From Roseimaritima ulvae (GTDB lineage Bacteria; Planctomycetota; Planctomycetia; Pirellulales; Pirellulaceae): DNA of 64,000 nucleotides. The translations under genes were made by a program, and so were the position numbers. The notes under the pieces are model-generated. The model made no database searches, had not been told where the DNA came from, and saw only the letters and a program-made list of their open reading frames with translations. This document shows, one piece after another, positions 8,722-16,597 of the stretch. The stretch is from assembly GCF_008065135.1 (NCBI RefSeq), contig NZ_CP042914.1, positions 6,553,404-6,617,403 on the forward strand, read 5' to 3'. How positions within the stretch are numbered: the first letter of the stretch is position 1; every line of letters starts with the position of its first letter.

Positions 8722-9147
8722 ATGCAAATTCCTGCTCGCGTCCATTACGCTTGTCTGGCGATGTTGGATCTGGCTTCGCAAGCCGGTGCCGGCAAGCCGG
8801 TGGCCTTGCGGGAAATCACGCAGCGGCACGGCATTCCGCAACCTTTCCTGGTGCAGATCCTGCAGCAATTAAAAGCCGCCGGATGGGTGACCAGTACGCG
8901 AGGCGCCCAGGGCGGCTATTCGCTGCTGGTGCGTCCCGAGCAACTTTCGCTGCTGGATATCGCTCAGCAAATCGGTTGCGGGGACAGCGGCTGCGGTGGC
9001 GGCGACGACGACACGCCCGAAGCGCGAGTGCTCCGCGGCGTCTGGGAACAAGCCAGCGAAGCGTTTCGAGAAGCGCTTGCGCAAACCCGCTTAAGCGATC
9101 TGGCCGAACGCTGCAGCGAGCCCAGCGAAACGATGTTTTATATCTAA
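8722..9147 (+). CDS. Rrf2-family transcriptional regulator
   Basis: A 141-aa winged-helix DNA-binding protein of the Rrf2 family (IscR/CymR/NsrR relatives). The HTH lies at about 25-62: VALREITQRHGIPQPFLVQI, then LKAAGWVTSTRGAQGGYSL with the family's RGxxGGY wing. The redox/ligand region holds Cys86, Cys91 and Cys131, which could bind an Fe-S cluster although the spacing is not the classic IscR one. A GDSGCGGGDDDTPE loop is unusual. It is translated 12 bp after cysH with a GAGG ribosome site, so the two are almost certainly co-transcribed. The inferred role is to regulate sulfur assimilation, including its own operon. Target and ligand are not shown by the sequence. Confidence 0.88.
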   Translation: MQIPARVHYACLAMLDLASQAGAGKPVALREITQRHGIPQPFLVQILQQLKAAGWVTSTRGAQGGYSLLVRPEQLSLLDIAQQIGCGDSGCGGGDDDTPEARVLRGVWEQASEAFREALAQTRLSDLAERCSEPSETMFYI

Positions 9148-9172
9148 GCCGCGGACCGTCACCGCGCACTGC

Positions 9173-9480
9173 GTAGCTACCGTCGCCAGACGGTGGGCCC
9201 AAAGTCTTGGCGAACGTAGCATGGGTCCCCGGCCCGTGTTTGACCGAGACCTCCACGGGCCAGGGGCCCATGCCACGAAGAAACGTAGCTACCGTCGCCA
9301 GACGGTGGGCCCAAAGTCTTGGCGAACGTAGCATGGGTCCCCGGCCCGTGTTTGACCGAGACCTCCACGAGCCAGGGGCCCATGCCACAGAGAAAAGTAG
9401 CTACCGTCGCCAGACGGTGGGCCCAAAGTCTTGGCGACTTCGGCTACGCACCCACGCTCTGGCGAGCGTAGCTACGGACA
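9173..9480. repeat. 112-bp tandem repeat (2.4 copies) made of dispersed intergenic hairpins
   Basis: Copies start at 9173, 9285 and 9397 (partial) with GTAGCTACCGTCGCCAGACG. Each full unit also carries a second inverted module, GCATGGGTCCCCGGCCCGTG paired with CACG(A/G)GCCAGGGGCCCATGC. The block ends with a CTCTGGCGAGCGTAGCTACG module (9460-9479). The same modules occur at 10190-10222, 25704-25830, 46367-46443, 55239-55345 and 61329-61419. The whole 396-bp gap 9148-9543 holds nothing else recognisable. Confidence 0.9.
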
Positions 9481-9543
9481 GACACCGCGCCGTCGGTTAT
9501 GCTGAAGGAGCCTCCTCATCCATTTTCCGGAGCTCGCGTATCC

Positions 9544-10086
9544 ATGTTTCGATCTCTGTTTCTGTTGACGCTGCTACCGCTGGCCGGCTGGCTTGTCGGC
9601 GGCAAGCCCGCCATGGCTCAAGTCGTATCGCTGCCGACGCAGCAACAGTTCAGCTACCGCGGCAGCGTTTTGGTGCCTGACGGCGGATCGACGTACCTGG
9701 GGGGCGTTCGCCGAGCCGCCAGCGGATCGGCGCGGCGCGGCTTTGGCGGAGTGCCGTTCAGTTCGTCGCGAGGCAGCACGCTCAGCCACAGCGGTTTGTC
9801 CATCTCAGCCACGATCATCGACCATCAAGAAATCGATCGCCAATTGCTGGGCGGCACGCCGCAAGAGTTTATGGAAGCAGTGGCCCGCGAACGCCGCCAA
9901 AGCGCCGAACAACAGGCTGCCGAAGCTCGTTCGCTCGAACGCGGCAAGGCCTTGGTGCGTTACGCGCGACGGCTGGCTGCGGCCGGAAAGATCGAAGGCA
10001 GCCGCTCCGCATACCGCTTGGCGATGCCGCTGCTGAACGAACAACTGCGTCCGCTGGCCATGGCCGAATACCAGCGGCTGCCGTAG
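9544..10086 (+). CDS. Secreted hypothetical protein, planctomycete type
   Basis: A 180-aa protein counted from ATG 9544 (MFRSLFLLTLLPLAGWL). An in-frame ATG at 9499 would place 15 polar residues ahead of an otherwise ideal signal peptide. Predicted cleavage is after AMA in KPAMAQVV, near residue 25. The mature start reads QQQFSYRGSVLVPDGGSTYL, a pattern I associate with conserved planctomycete hypothetical proteins. The middle is Ser/Arg/Gly-rich, and about 105-180 is helical and Ala/Glu/Arg-rich (EFMEAVARERRQSAEQQAAE, then a TPR-like helix pair). No enzyme motif is seen. It stands alone between repeat blocks. Confidence 0.75.
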   Translation: MFRSLFLLTLLPLAGWLVGGKPAMAQVVSLPTQQQFSYRGSVLVPDGGSTYLGGVRRAASGSARRGFGGVPFSSSRGSTLSHSGLSISATIIDHQEIDRQLLGGTPQEFMEAVARERRQSAEQQAAEARSLERGKALVRYARRLAAAGKIEGSRSAYRLAMPLLNEQLRPLAMAEYQRLP

Positions 10087-10098
10087 CGACGGAGATGC

Positions 10099-10162
10099 GC
10101 TGGAGTCCAGGCTTTAGCCGCCTCAAGCGCATCCCGAAAGCGCCTAAAGGCTGGACTCCAGC
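10099..10162. terminator. 19-bp-arm hairpin between convergent genes
   Basis: GCTGGAGTCCAGGCTTTAG (10099-10117) pairs with CTAAAGGCTGGACTCCAGC (10144-10162) with a single mismatch. It sits between the ends of the convergent genes at 10086 and 10230, so it may end both transcripts. It is also a dispersed-repeat type, and is followed by AAAGTCTGGCGACTTCGGCT at 10166, which recurs at 55322. Confidence 0.55.
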
Positions 10163-10229
10163 GTCCAAAGTCTGGCGACTTCGGCTACGGTCGAGCCCAC
10201 GCTCTGGCGAGCGTAGCTACGGAGACACT

Positions 10230-11513
10230 TTACTTGCCCGAGATGCGGACCAATTGCTTGGGCGTTCGCAGCAAGAGATCATCGCCCACCGGAACCAGAC
10301 TGGCGACGGTAAACGGATCGTTGTCCTCCGCTGCATTGGTTTGTATCAATTCGTGGTCGCTTAGGCGGATCACGAACGTGGTACCGTCTTCCTGGGTGGC
10401 GTAGAGATATTCGTCGCTGACCAGGGGCGAAGCGGTGAAGGAATGTCGCGAACGCGGTAGTTCGGTTTCCCACTCGGTCTTGCCGGTTTTGGCATCGATG
10501 CAGGCCACGCCACTCTTATCCCGCAGCACGTACACCTTGCCGTCTCGCGCAGCCGGCGTGGGCACGTCGGCGCCCAGGTCGTCGCGGAACCATTCGATGG
10601 CGTCCTGGCCGGCGCCGGCGAGCAGCTTTTCGGCGTTGACGCCAGTGAGAGTTTTGCCGCGTGCGTAGGGGCAGACGATAATGCCGTCGCTGGCGACCGG
10701 GGAGGCGATCGAGCGGAAGTAGCGTTCGCCAGCGGGGTTAAAGCCCCCCAGTTTGGCGAGCATTTGGCCATTTTCGGCTTTGTGTAATGTTAAATGATCG
10801 GCGCCCATGACTGCGATGATGGACTGGCCCCCGACGTCCAACAACAGCGGCGTGGTGTAACTCTGCGCGGCCTCTTCGGGGGCGCCCAGGTTACGTTCGA
10901 CTTTCCAGAGTTCTTCGCCATTTTCCTTGTTCAGCCCAACGATGTAGCTGTTGTCGCTCTGCATCACGGCCACCACGATGGCCTTGGGCGTGACGATTGG
11001 CGAGGTGCCCAGGTTCCACCACAGGGTGTCTTCCCCGTAGCGATCTTGCAGGTTTACGTGCCACTGCAGTTCGCCCTCGGGCGTCGCCGAAGCCAAGTCT
11101 CCGCTGCGAAAATAGGCGAACACCCGTTGTCCATCGATCACCACCGAGGGGTTGGCTCCGCTGCCCTTGCGGTGGTTTTTGCCGTGTTTGCTGACGCGTT
11201 CCAGTCCGACTTCGTGCTCCCACAACCGCTTACCGTCCTCGGCGGAGTAGGCCACCAGGTGATTGGCACCATCGACGCCGCTGGTCAGAAAAATGCGTCC
11301 ATCGGCATGCACCGGAGTGCTGCCGCCGCGTCCGGCCGGTTCAATCCGCCAGGCGATTCCCTCGTCTTCGGTCCACTGCAGGGGCAATCCGCTGTGTTGC
11401 ACGTATCCATCCTGGCCCGCACCCCGCCACTGGGGCCAAACATCCGCGGCGGCGGCGTTGAACCCGGCAACGGCCACCAGGGCGAGGGGAGCAATCCAAC
11501 GAAGCATAGTCAT
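10230..11513 (-). CDS. PQQ-like beta-propeller repeat protein, secreted
   Basis: A 427-aa exported protein. Residues 1-23 form a signal peptide (APLALVAVAGFNAAAAD). The mature part begins VWPQWRGAGQDGY, the standard opening of planctomycete PQQ-binding-like (BamB/quinoprotein-like) propellers. Blade-type repeats follow: LVAYSAEDGKRLWEHEV, IVGLNKENGEELWKVERN, VACIDAKTGKTEWETELP and FVIRLSDHELIQTN. The length fits a seven- to eight-bladed propeller. No dehydrogenase active-site residues can be assigned, so it is more likely a scaffold or binding protein than a quinoprotein enzyme. It is divergent from the 927-aa gene at 11642. Confidence 0.9.
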   Translation of the reverse strand: MTMLRWIAPLALVAVAGFNAAAADVWPQWRGAGQDGYVQHSGLPLQWTEDEGIAWRIEPAGRGGSTPVHADGRIFLTSGVDGANHLVAYSAEDGKRLWEHEVGLERVSKHGKNHRKGSGANPSVVIDGQRVFAYFRSGDLASATPEGELQWHVNLQDRYGEDTLWWNLGTSPIVTPKAIVVAVMQSDNSYIVGLNKENGEELWKVERNLGAPEEAAQSYTTPLLLDVGGQSIIAVMGADHLTLHKAENGQMLAKLGGFNPAGERYFRSIASPVASDGIIVCPYARGKTLTGVNAEKLLAGAGQDAIEWFRDDLGADVPTPAARDGKVYVLRDKSGVACIDAKTGKTEWETELPRSRHSFTASPLVSDEYLYATQEDGTTFVIRLSDHELIQTNAAEDNDPFTVASLVPVGDDLLLRTPKQLVRISGK

Positions 11514-11641
11514 TTCCTAGTCCTAAATCGGGGTGAAAGCGCGACGACATTGCGTGGCTCTAGTACACTACAGAGACAGATTTTAACCATTCGGACGTTC
11601 TCGTGTGCCGCGATCCCGGCACCCAATTGATAAAGGAATCG

Positions 11642-14425
11642 ATGGGTACCCACGCTGGTTTCAAGTTAAAACAAACGCTGTGGCTGACGCTGCTGATGCT
11701 GCTTTCGTCCCTCACCGGTTGGGCTCAAAGCGATTCTGGGGCGCTGCAGGACGCCGAGCAGGCATTGCATGCCGATCATCTGGGTGCCGGCAGCTATGCT
11801 CAGCGCCAGCAGGCCACGCGCTGGATGTGGAGCGAGCGGACGGCCACGCGTGAGGAAGTCGAACGAGCGGCCCGCGACCCGGACCCCGAAATCGCTTCGC
11901 GAGCCCGTTGGATCCTGCAACGTTGGCAACAGGGCCTGCTGCCCGATACCCCGCCCGACGTGCTGCGGCGACTGGCCGGCAGCGAGGGCATCGATCGGCT
12001 GGAAGGCTTGTTGGACGCCGGCCTGTTTCGCTCGGTAATCGTCGCCGTCGAACAGGCCGCCGGCACCGCTCAAGGCCCACAGCTCCGCAGCGAAGTCAGC
12101 GATTCGCTGCGGCGACGCTTCGCCTTCTACGTGCGGACGGCGGAAGAATCCAATCAGCTGGACGCTTTCTGCGACCTGCTGGACGCGGCCACCGAATCGC
12201 CTGCTCTGGCGGTCGCTCGAGCGGAATTGTTGACACGCCTGGGCTTTGATCTGCGGCAGCGCGGCGAACTGCCGGCATCGGCGCGGCGTTGGAGCGAGTT
12301 GCAACGAACGCGGACCACCGTCCTCATCCGAGCCACCTTGGGCGATGTGGACGAGGCGCTGCAGGCGGCGCAAGCGGCCAATCAACAGGACATGGTGCGA
12401 GCCTGCCATCTGTTGCTGGGCAATTGGCAAGAACTGATCGGCGAGTCGCAGCGGGAAGCCGAATCGGCCGCAGCGGGCAGCCTGGAAGCGTATCGCAATT
12501 GGTCGGACCTGTTGATCGCCGCTCACCGCGCCAACCGTCAGCCGCTGGCCGAGCTTGCCGTCCAACAGTTGGCCGACGAAGACCAATTGGGCAACGACCC
12601 CCTGGCGATCGAACTGCGTTGGCGATGCCTGTTGATTCACGGCTACGTCGACGAGGCGTTGCAGTTGTTGCGACCATCGAATCCCGTCGACGCCGCCGAA
12701 GTGCTCAGCTACCTGGGCCGTTTCGATGAAGCCTTCGAAGTTCTGGGCATCGATGCCGACGACCCCGAACCGGGTTCTCGCGCGCTGCTGCGGCAAGCTC
12801 GCCAGGAAGTCGCCGACACGACCGATCGGCAACGGCCCTCGGCGGTCGGCACGCCTTCGCTGGAACGCCTGCTGATGGCCGGCAAATTATGGCTACGTGT
12901 CGGCGAACACATCCGCGGACATCAAGTGTTCGAGGAAGTCGCCAGTTGGAATTTTGCCGAAGACCGCAACGAACGCGCTCGTCATCAAGCCGTGGTGGCC
13001 CTGTGGCAAATGGGGCACAGCGAGCGTGCGATCGAACTGGCCGCCGCCGACCATACCTCCACCATCGCCCCGGTTATTTTGTACGACATGATCCGCTGGA
13101 TCGCCGGCCGCGATGAACAACAAGCCAAGGCATTGGCGGCGGTTTGGGAAGGCCTGCTGCAAATCGATCCCGAGCGACCGGCCAGCGAACGCTTGCAACT
13201 GGTCGCTCGTTTGCAGCGCGGCGAAATCCCCTGGGAAAACGACGCCGATAGCCACTTCCAAAAACTGTTCGATCGTCTGCACGGCGGCAAACCGACCGTT
13301 CACCGGGTCAACGGCCGACTGGTCGTGACCGGACGCGGCTACGCCAACACGGCCTTGGGCGATTTCTTTTCACGACTCGGACAGACCGATTATGCCCGGC
13401 GAATTTATCTATTGCGTTCCGCCGCCGGGGACTCCACCGCCGACCTGCAACTGGCAAAACTAGAACTGGCCACCGGCAGCGCCAGCGAAGCCTTGAAGAT
13501 CTATCAACGGATCTGGGCCCGGCACAGCGGCCTCAGCGCCCAGCCGCACGAGGTCAACACGGCCGACGCCGATCTGGTCGCGGCCCTCAAAGCCGTGATC
13601 GGCGAAGTCATTGCCATTGAACGCAGCGGAGACGATATCGAAGCGGAAAAGCGACGTCGCTTGCTGCAACTGATGCTCTCCGGTTCTTCGGCTTCGGCCC
13701 GCAAAGATTTCTGCGACTACTTGGTCGACATCGGCGAACAGGAGTTGGCCAAAGAAACGCTCGAACACCTGCTGCGTTACACGGCCTTTGGTGCCGACGA
13801 AACGCTGGACTTTGGCCGCATCGCCCTGGGCTATGGTTCGCTGCTGGAAGAGGAACAGCCTCAAGAAGCCGCTCGTTGGCGCGACTTGGCGCTCTCCGGC
13901 ACGCTGGAAACGATGGCCTACTACGCGCGCGGCTACCTGATCCTGCCGGCTCAGCACCAAGCTCTGCGGGCGCTGGCCGCCGCCAAGCGTCAGGAACGTT
14001 CGTCGGTCGCGGAGCATCTCAACCGTTCGCTCCGGCTATACCCCATGAACATCAACATGGCGGAAGATCTGTTGGGAAAACTCCGCGAACTCGGCATGGT
14101 CGACGAAGCCGATCAGGCGTTGGCGAAAATTTTTGAAGTCGGCCGGCGACATCTGGAACAATTTCCCAACGACGCCGAAGACGCCAACAACTTGGCCTGG
14201 GTCGCCGCCCTGTCCAACCAACGACTCGACGAGGCGCTGGAGCTTTCTCGGCGAGCCTGTTTCCTGCACCCCGACAGCGCCTCGTACCGCGACACGATGG
14301 CCGAAGTCCTATACCGGCAAGGGCGAGTCGAAGAAGCCTTGGTGCTGGAACGACACTGTCTGTTGGACGAACCCGGCCTCTGGCACCTACACGAACAAAT
14401 CGCCCGATTCGAAGCCGGCGAATAA
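11642..14425 (+). CDS. Large secreted TPR-like repeat protein
   Basis: A 927-aa protein counted from ATG 11642 (MGTHAGFKLKQ). The alternative start at 11603 is upstream of a good signal peptide and lacks support. The signal LWLTLLMLLSSLTGWAQ is cleaved near residue 29. The rest is almost entirely paired amphipathic helices rich in Ala, Leu, Glu and Arg. The clearest TPR units are at the C-terminus (EDANNLAWVAALSNQRLDEA, then LHPDSASYRDTMAEVLYRQG). Such solenoids mediate protein-protein contacts; the partner is unknown. Planctomycete genomes carry several such long, poorly conserved TPR proteins. Its promoter region (11514-11641) is shared with the divergent PQQ-like gene. Confidence 0.85.
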   Translation: MGTHAGFKLKQTLWLTLLMLLSSLTGWAQSDSGALQDAEQALHADHLGAGSYAQRQQATRWMWSERTATREEVERAARDPDPEIASRARWILQRWQQGLLPDTPPDVLRRLAGSEGIDRLEGLLDAGLFRSVIVAVEQAAGTAQGPQLRSEVSDSLRRRFAFYVRTAEESNQLDAFCDLLDAATESPALAVARAELLTRLGFDLRQRGELPASARRWSELQRTRTTVLIRATLGDVDEALQAAQAANQQDMVRACHLLLGNWQELIGESQREAESAAAGSLEAYRNWSDLLIAAHRANRQPLAELAVQQLADEDQLGNDPLAIELRWRCLLIHGYVDEALQLLRPSNPVDAAEVLSYLGRFDEAFEVLGIDADDPEPGSRALLRQARQEVADTTDRQRPSAVGTPSLERLLMAGKLWLRVGEHIRGHQVFEEVASWNFAEDRNERARHQAVVALWQMGHSERAIELAAADHTSTIAPVILYDMIRWIAGRDEQQAKALAAVWEGLLQIDPERPASERLQLVARLQRGEIPWENDADSHFQKLFDRLHGGKPTVHRVNGRLVVTGRGYANTALGDFFSRLGQTDYARRIYLLRSAAGDSTADLQLAKLELATGSASEALKIYQRIWARHSGLSAQPHEVNTADADLVAALKAVIGEVIAIERSGDDIEAEKRRRLLQLMLSGSSASARKDFCDYLVDIGEQELAKETLEHLLRYTAFGADETLDFGRIALGYGSLLEEEQPQEAARWRDLALSGTLETMAYYARGYLILPAQHQALRALAAAKRQERSSVAEHLNRSLRLYPMNINMAEDLLGKLRELGMVDEADQALAKIFEVGRRHLEQFPNDAEDANNLAWVAALSNQRLDEALELSRRACFLHPDSASYRDTMAEVLYRQGRVEEALVLERHCLLDEPGLWHLHEQIARFEAGE

Positions 14426-14466
14426 GCGCAATCAGCCGCATCGCGCTAGCGACCGGTTCCCACGCG

Positions 14467-15184
14467 CAGTCGTTTAACCCGTAGCCGCAGGCGCCGGCGC
14501 GGGCCGCCTCTGATGTTTGTGTTGGTTTCCGGTCCACACAACCGATCCGCTTCGATTGATACGCTACGCCGGACAACGCCTGCGCCTGCGGAGCCTGGCA
14601 TGCGTGATGGTGTGGGCAAAACGCGCTGAGGCTCCTGCGGAGCAGTCGTTTAACCCGTAGCCGCAGGCGCCGGCGCGGGCCGCCTCTGATGTTTGCGTTG
14701 GTTTTCGGTCCACACAACCGATCCGCTTCGATTGATACGCTACGCCGGACAACGCCTGCGCCTGCGGAGCCTGGCATGCGTGATGGTGTGGGCAAAACGC
14801 GCTGAGGCTCCTGCGGAGCAGTCGTTTAACCCGTAGCCGCAGGCGCCGGCGCGGGCCGCCTCTGATGTTTGCGTTGGTTTTCGGTCCACACAACCGATCC
14901 GCTTCGATTGATACGCCCCGGCGGACAACGCCTGCGCCTGCGGAGCCTGGCATGCGTGATGGTGTGGGCAAAACGCGCTGAGGCTCCTGCGGAGCAGTCG
15001 TTTAACCCGTAGCCGCAGGCGCCGGCGCGGGCCGCCTCAGATGTTTGTGTTGGTTTTCGGTCCACACAACCGATCCGCTTCGATTGATACGCTACGCCGG
15101 ACAACGCCTGCGCCTGCGGAGCCTGGCATGCGTGATGGTGTGGGCAAAACGCGATGAGGCTCCTGCGGCTACGGGTTAAACGAC
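14467..15184. repeat. 4 x 176-bp tandem array bounded by 23-bp inverted ends
   Basis: Units begin with CAGTCGTTTAACCCGTAGCC at 14467, 14643, 14819 and 14995, giving an exact 176-bp period and few differences among copies. The array ends at 15162-15184 with the exact reverse complement of its own first 23 bases (14469-14491), so the whole block has perfect terminal inverted repeats. Open frames on the minus strand are repeated fragments and not genes. It fills the gap 14426-15227. Confidence 0.95.
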
Positions 15185-15227
15185 CAGCCCATCCCACACT
15201 CTGGCGAGCGTGGCTACGGCAGCCCGG

Positions 15228-15434
15228 TTAATAACGATCCTGCTCGGCTTCGGCCCAGACGCGTGGTTCTTCTGGGTCGGACAGGTCGACATGAATCACA
15301 CTGGGGCGACAGCACACCGGACAGTCTTCGACAAAGGTCTGCTCGCCGCCGCCGCTGGGATCGATCGGGATCACGATTTCTTCACCGCAACCATCGCATA
15401 TATAACTCGCCTCGTCTTGCATGCTTAACAACAC
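15228..15434 (-). CDS. CPXCG-motif cysteine-rich small protein
   Basis: A 68-aa protein matching the CPXCG cysteine-rich family. Cys13 and Cys16 form an ICDGCGEEI knuckle and Cys38, Cys41 and Cys42 form DCPVCC. The pattern CxxCGEEI...DPSGG...Q.FVEDCPVCC is characteristic. It probably binds one zinc ion; the biological role is unknown. The start may be ATG 15434 (overlapping the end of the M20 gene at 15425 by 10 bp) or ATG 15422 (MQDEASYICD), and both keep the motif. Close coupling indicates co-transcription with the upstream M20 deacetylase gene. Confidence 0.88.
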   Translation of the reverse strand: MLLSMQDEASYICDGCGEEIVIPIDPSGGGEQTFVEDCPVCCRPSVIHVDLSDPEEPRVWAEAEQDRY

Positions 15435-16597
15435 CTGTCACGAATCGCGGTTTCGTAGACATCGCTGCCGGCTTGCAGCTGCGACAAGCTGATCCATTCG
15501 TCGTCGGTGTGGGCTTGAGCGATATCGCCGGGCCCGATCACCACCAGTTGTTGCAGTTCCCCGAACTGGCCGCCATCGGTGCCGTAACAAACCGTTTCCG
15601 CTCTCTGGCGACCGGCCCACCGACAGACTTGCCGAATGCAGTCGCTGTCGGGATCCACCCAAAGCGGCGGACCTCCGGCAAAGGGTTTGACGGTCAGTCC
15701 TAGCGACTCGGCACAGGACAGCATCTCGGCTTCCAGCGGCTGGCAATCGATACCGGGCATGGGGCGGTAACAGACCCAAGCGCGACTGATCGCCGGCGTG
15801 ATGTTAACCGCCGTGGCTTGATCGCTGACGCCAAAATTCCAGGTCAGCGTCGGTGGGTCAAAGGCCGTATGCTGCAACGACTCGTCGGATTCGCTGCGTT
15901 CGTATAAACGTTTGAGCTCCACCAACATCGGTACCATCGCCAAATTCGCATTCAGACCTTCGCGGCTGCTGCTATGGGCCGCGCGGCCGTGGCTGGTAAA
16001 GCTGTAGCCGGCGATGCCTTTATGAGCATGCACGACGCGCAGCTGCGTGGGTTCGCCGATAATGCTGATCGGTTGTTCGGCCACCAATTGGCGATACATC
16101 TGGGAACGTTGCACGACCGTTCGCGCGCCCTCGAAGCCGACCTCTTCGTCCGCCGTACAAACGATGGTCAGCGGCCCCGTTTGGTCTTCCACCGCAACGC
16201 GACTGGCAGCGGCCAACATACAGGCCAGTGAGCCCTTCATGTCACAGCTGCCGCGACCATATAGACGTTGCTGATGCCGCTGCGGCACAAAGGGTTGGGC
16301 GTCGGCGGCGGTGGCGGCGTCATCGTCGAGCGGACCTCGCCAACCGTCGGCCGGCACCACATCGGTATGAGCAAAATACGCCAAGCCCCCAGCCGTCGCC
16401 GGTCCGCGGCGGCCCAGGACGTTGACCTTGCGAACGCCGGCCTCGTCGTCGTATTCGACCTGTTCGAGCTGGAAACCGAGTTCGTTCAAGCGGCCGGCCA
16501 CCCACTGCGAAACCTCGGCATTGCTGGTATCGCTCACCGAGGGAAAGCGGATCAACGACTCCAACAGCTCTTCAGCCGTCCATGCAGAAACTGCCAT
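15425..16597 (-). CDS. M20-family metallo-deacetylase (ArgE/DapE-like)
   Basis: A 390-aa di-zinc hydrolase of the ArgE/DapE/CPG2 group. Metal and catalytic residues are visible: His77 and Asp79 in FAHTDVVP, Asp119 in GRGSCDMKG, the base Glu151 and ligand Glu152 in TADEEVG, and the C-terminal His in IAQAHTDDEW. The dimerisation domain lies between about 185 and 290 (HAHKGIAGYSFTSHGRAAHS). It most resembles acetylornithine deacetylases, which release ornithine in arginine synthesis, but succinyl-diaminopimelate desuccinylase or a peptidase cannot be excluded. It starts directly after the stop of the upstream gene (16598) and overlaps the CPXCG gene, so the three genes form a tight operon. Confidence 0.88.
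   Translation of the reverse strand: MAVSAWTAEELLESLIRFPSVSDTSNAEVSQWVAGRLNELGFQLEQVEYDDEAGVRKVNVLGRRGPATAGGLAYFAHTDVVPADGWRGPLDDDAATAADAQPFVPQRHQQRLYGRGSCDMKGSLACMLAAASRVAVEDQTGPLTIVCTADEEVGFEGARTVVQRSQMYRQLVAEQPISIIGEPTQLRVVHAHKGIAGYSFTSHGRAAHSSSREGLNANLAMVPMLVELKRLYERSESDESLQHTAFDPPTLTWNFGVSDQATAVNITPAISRAWVCYRPMPGIDCQPLEAEMLSCAESLGLTVKPFAGGPPLWVDPDSDCIRQVCRWAGRQRAETVCYGTDGGQFGELQQLVVIGPGDIAQAHTDDEWISLSQLQAGSDVYETAIRDRCC

Noticed and set aside
14467-15184. CRISPR array
   Set aside because: Units are 176 bp and contiguous with no variable spacers, and there are no cas genes. The same reasoning applies to the 157-bp and 112-bp arrays.
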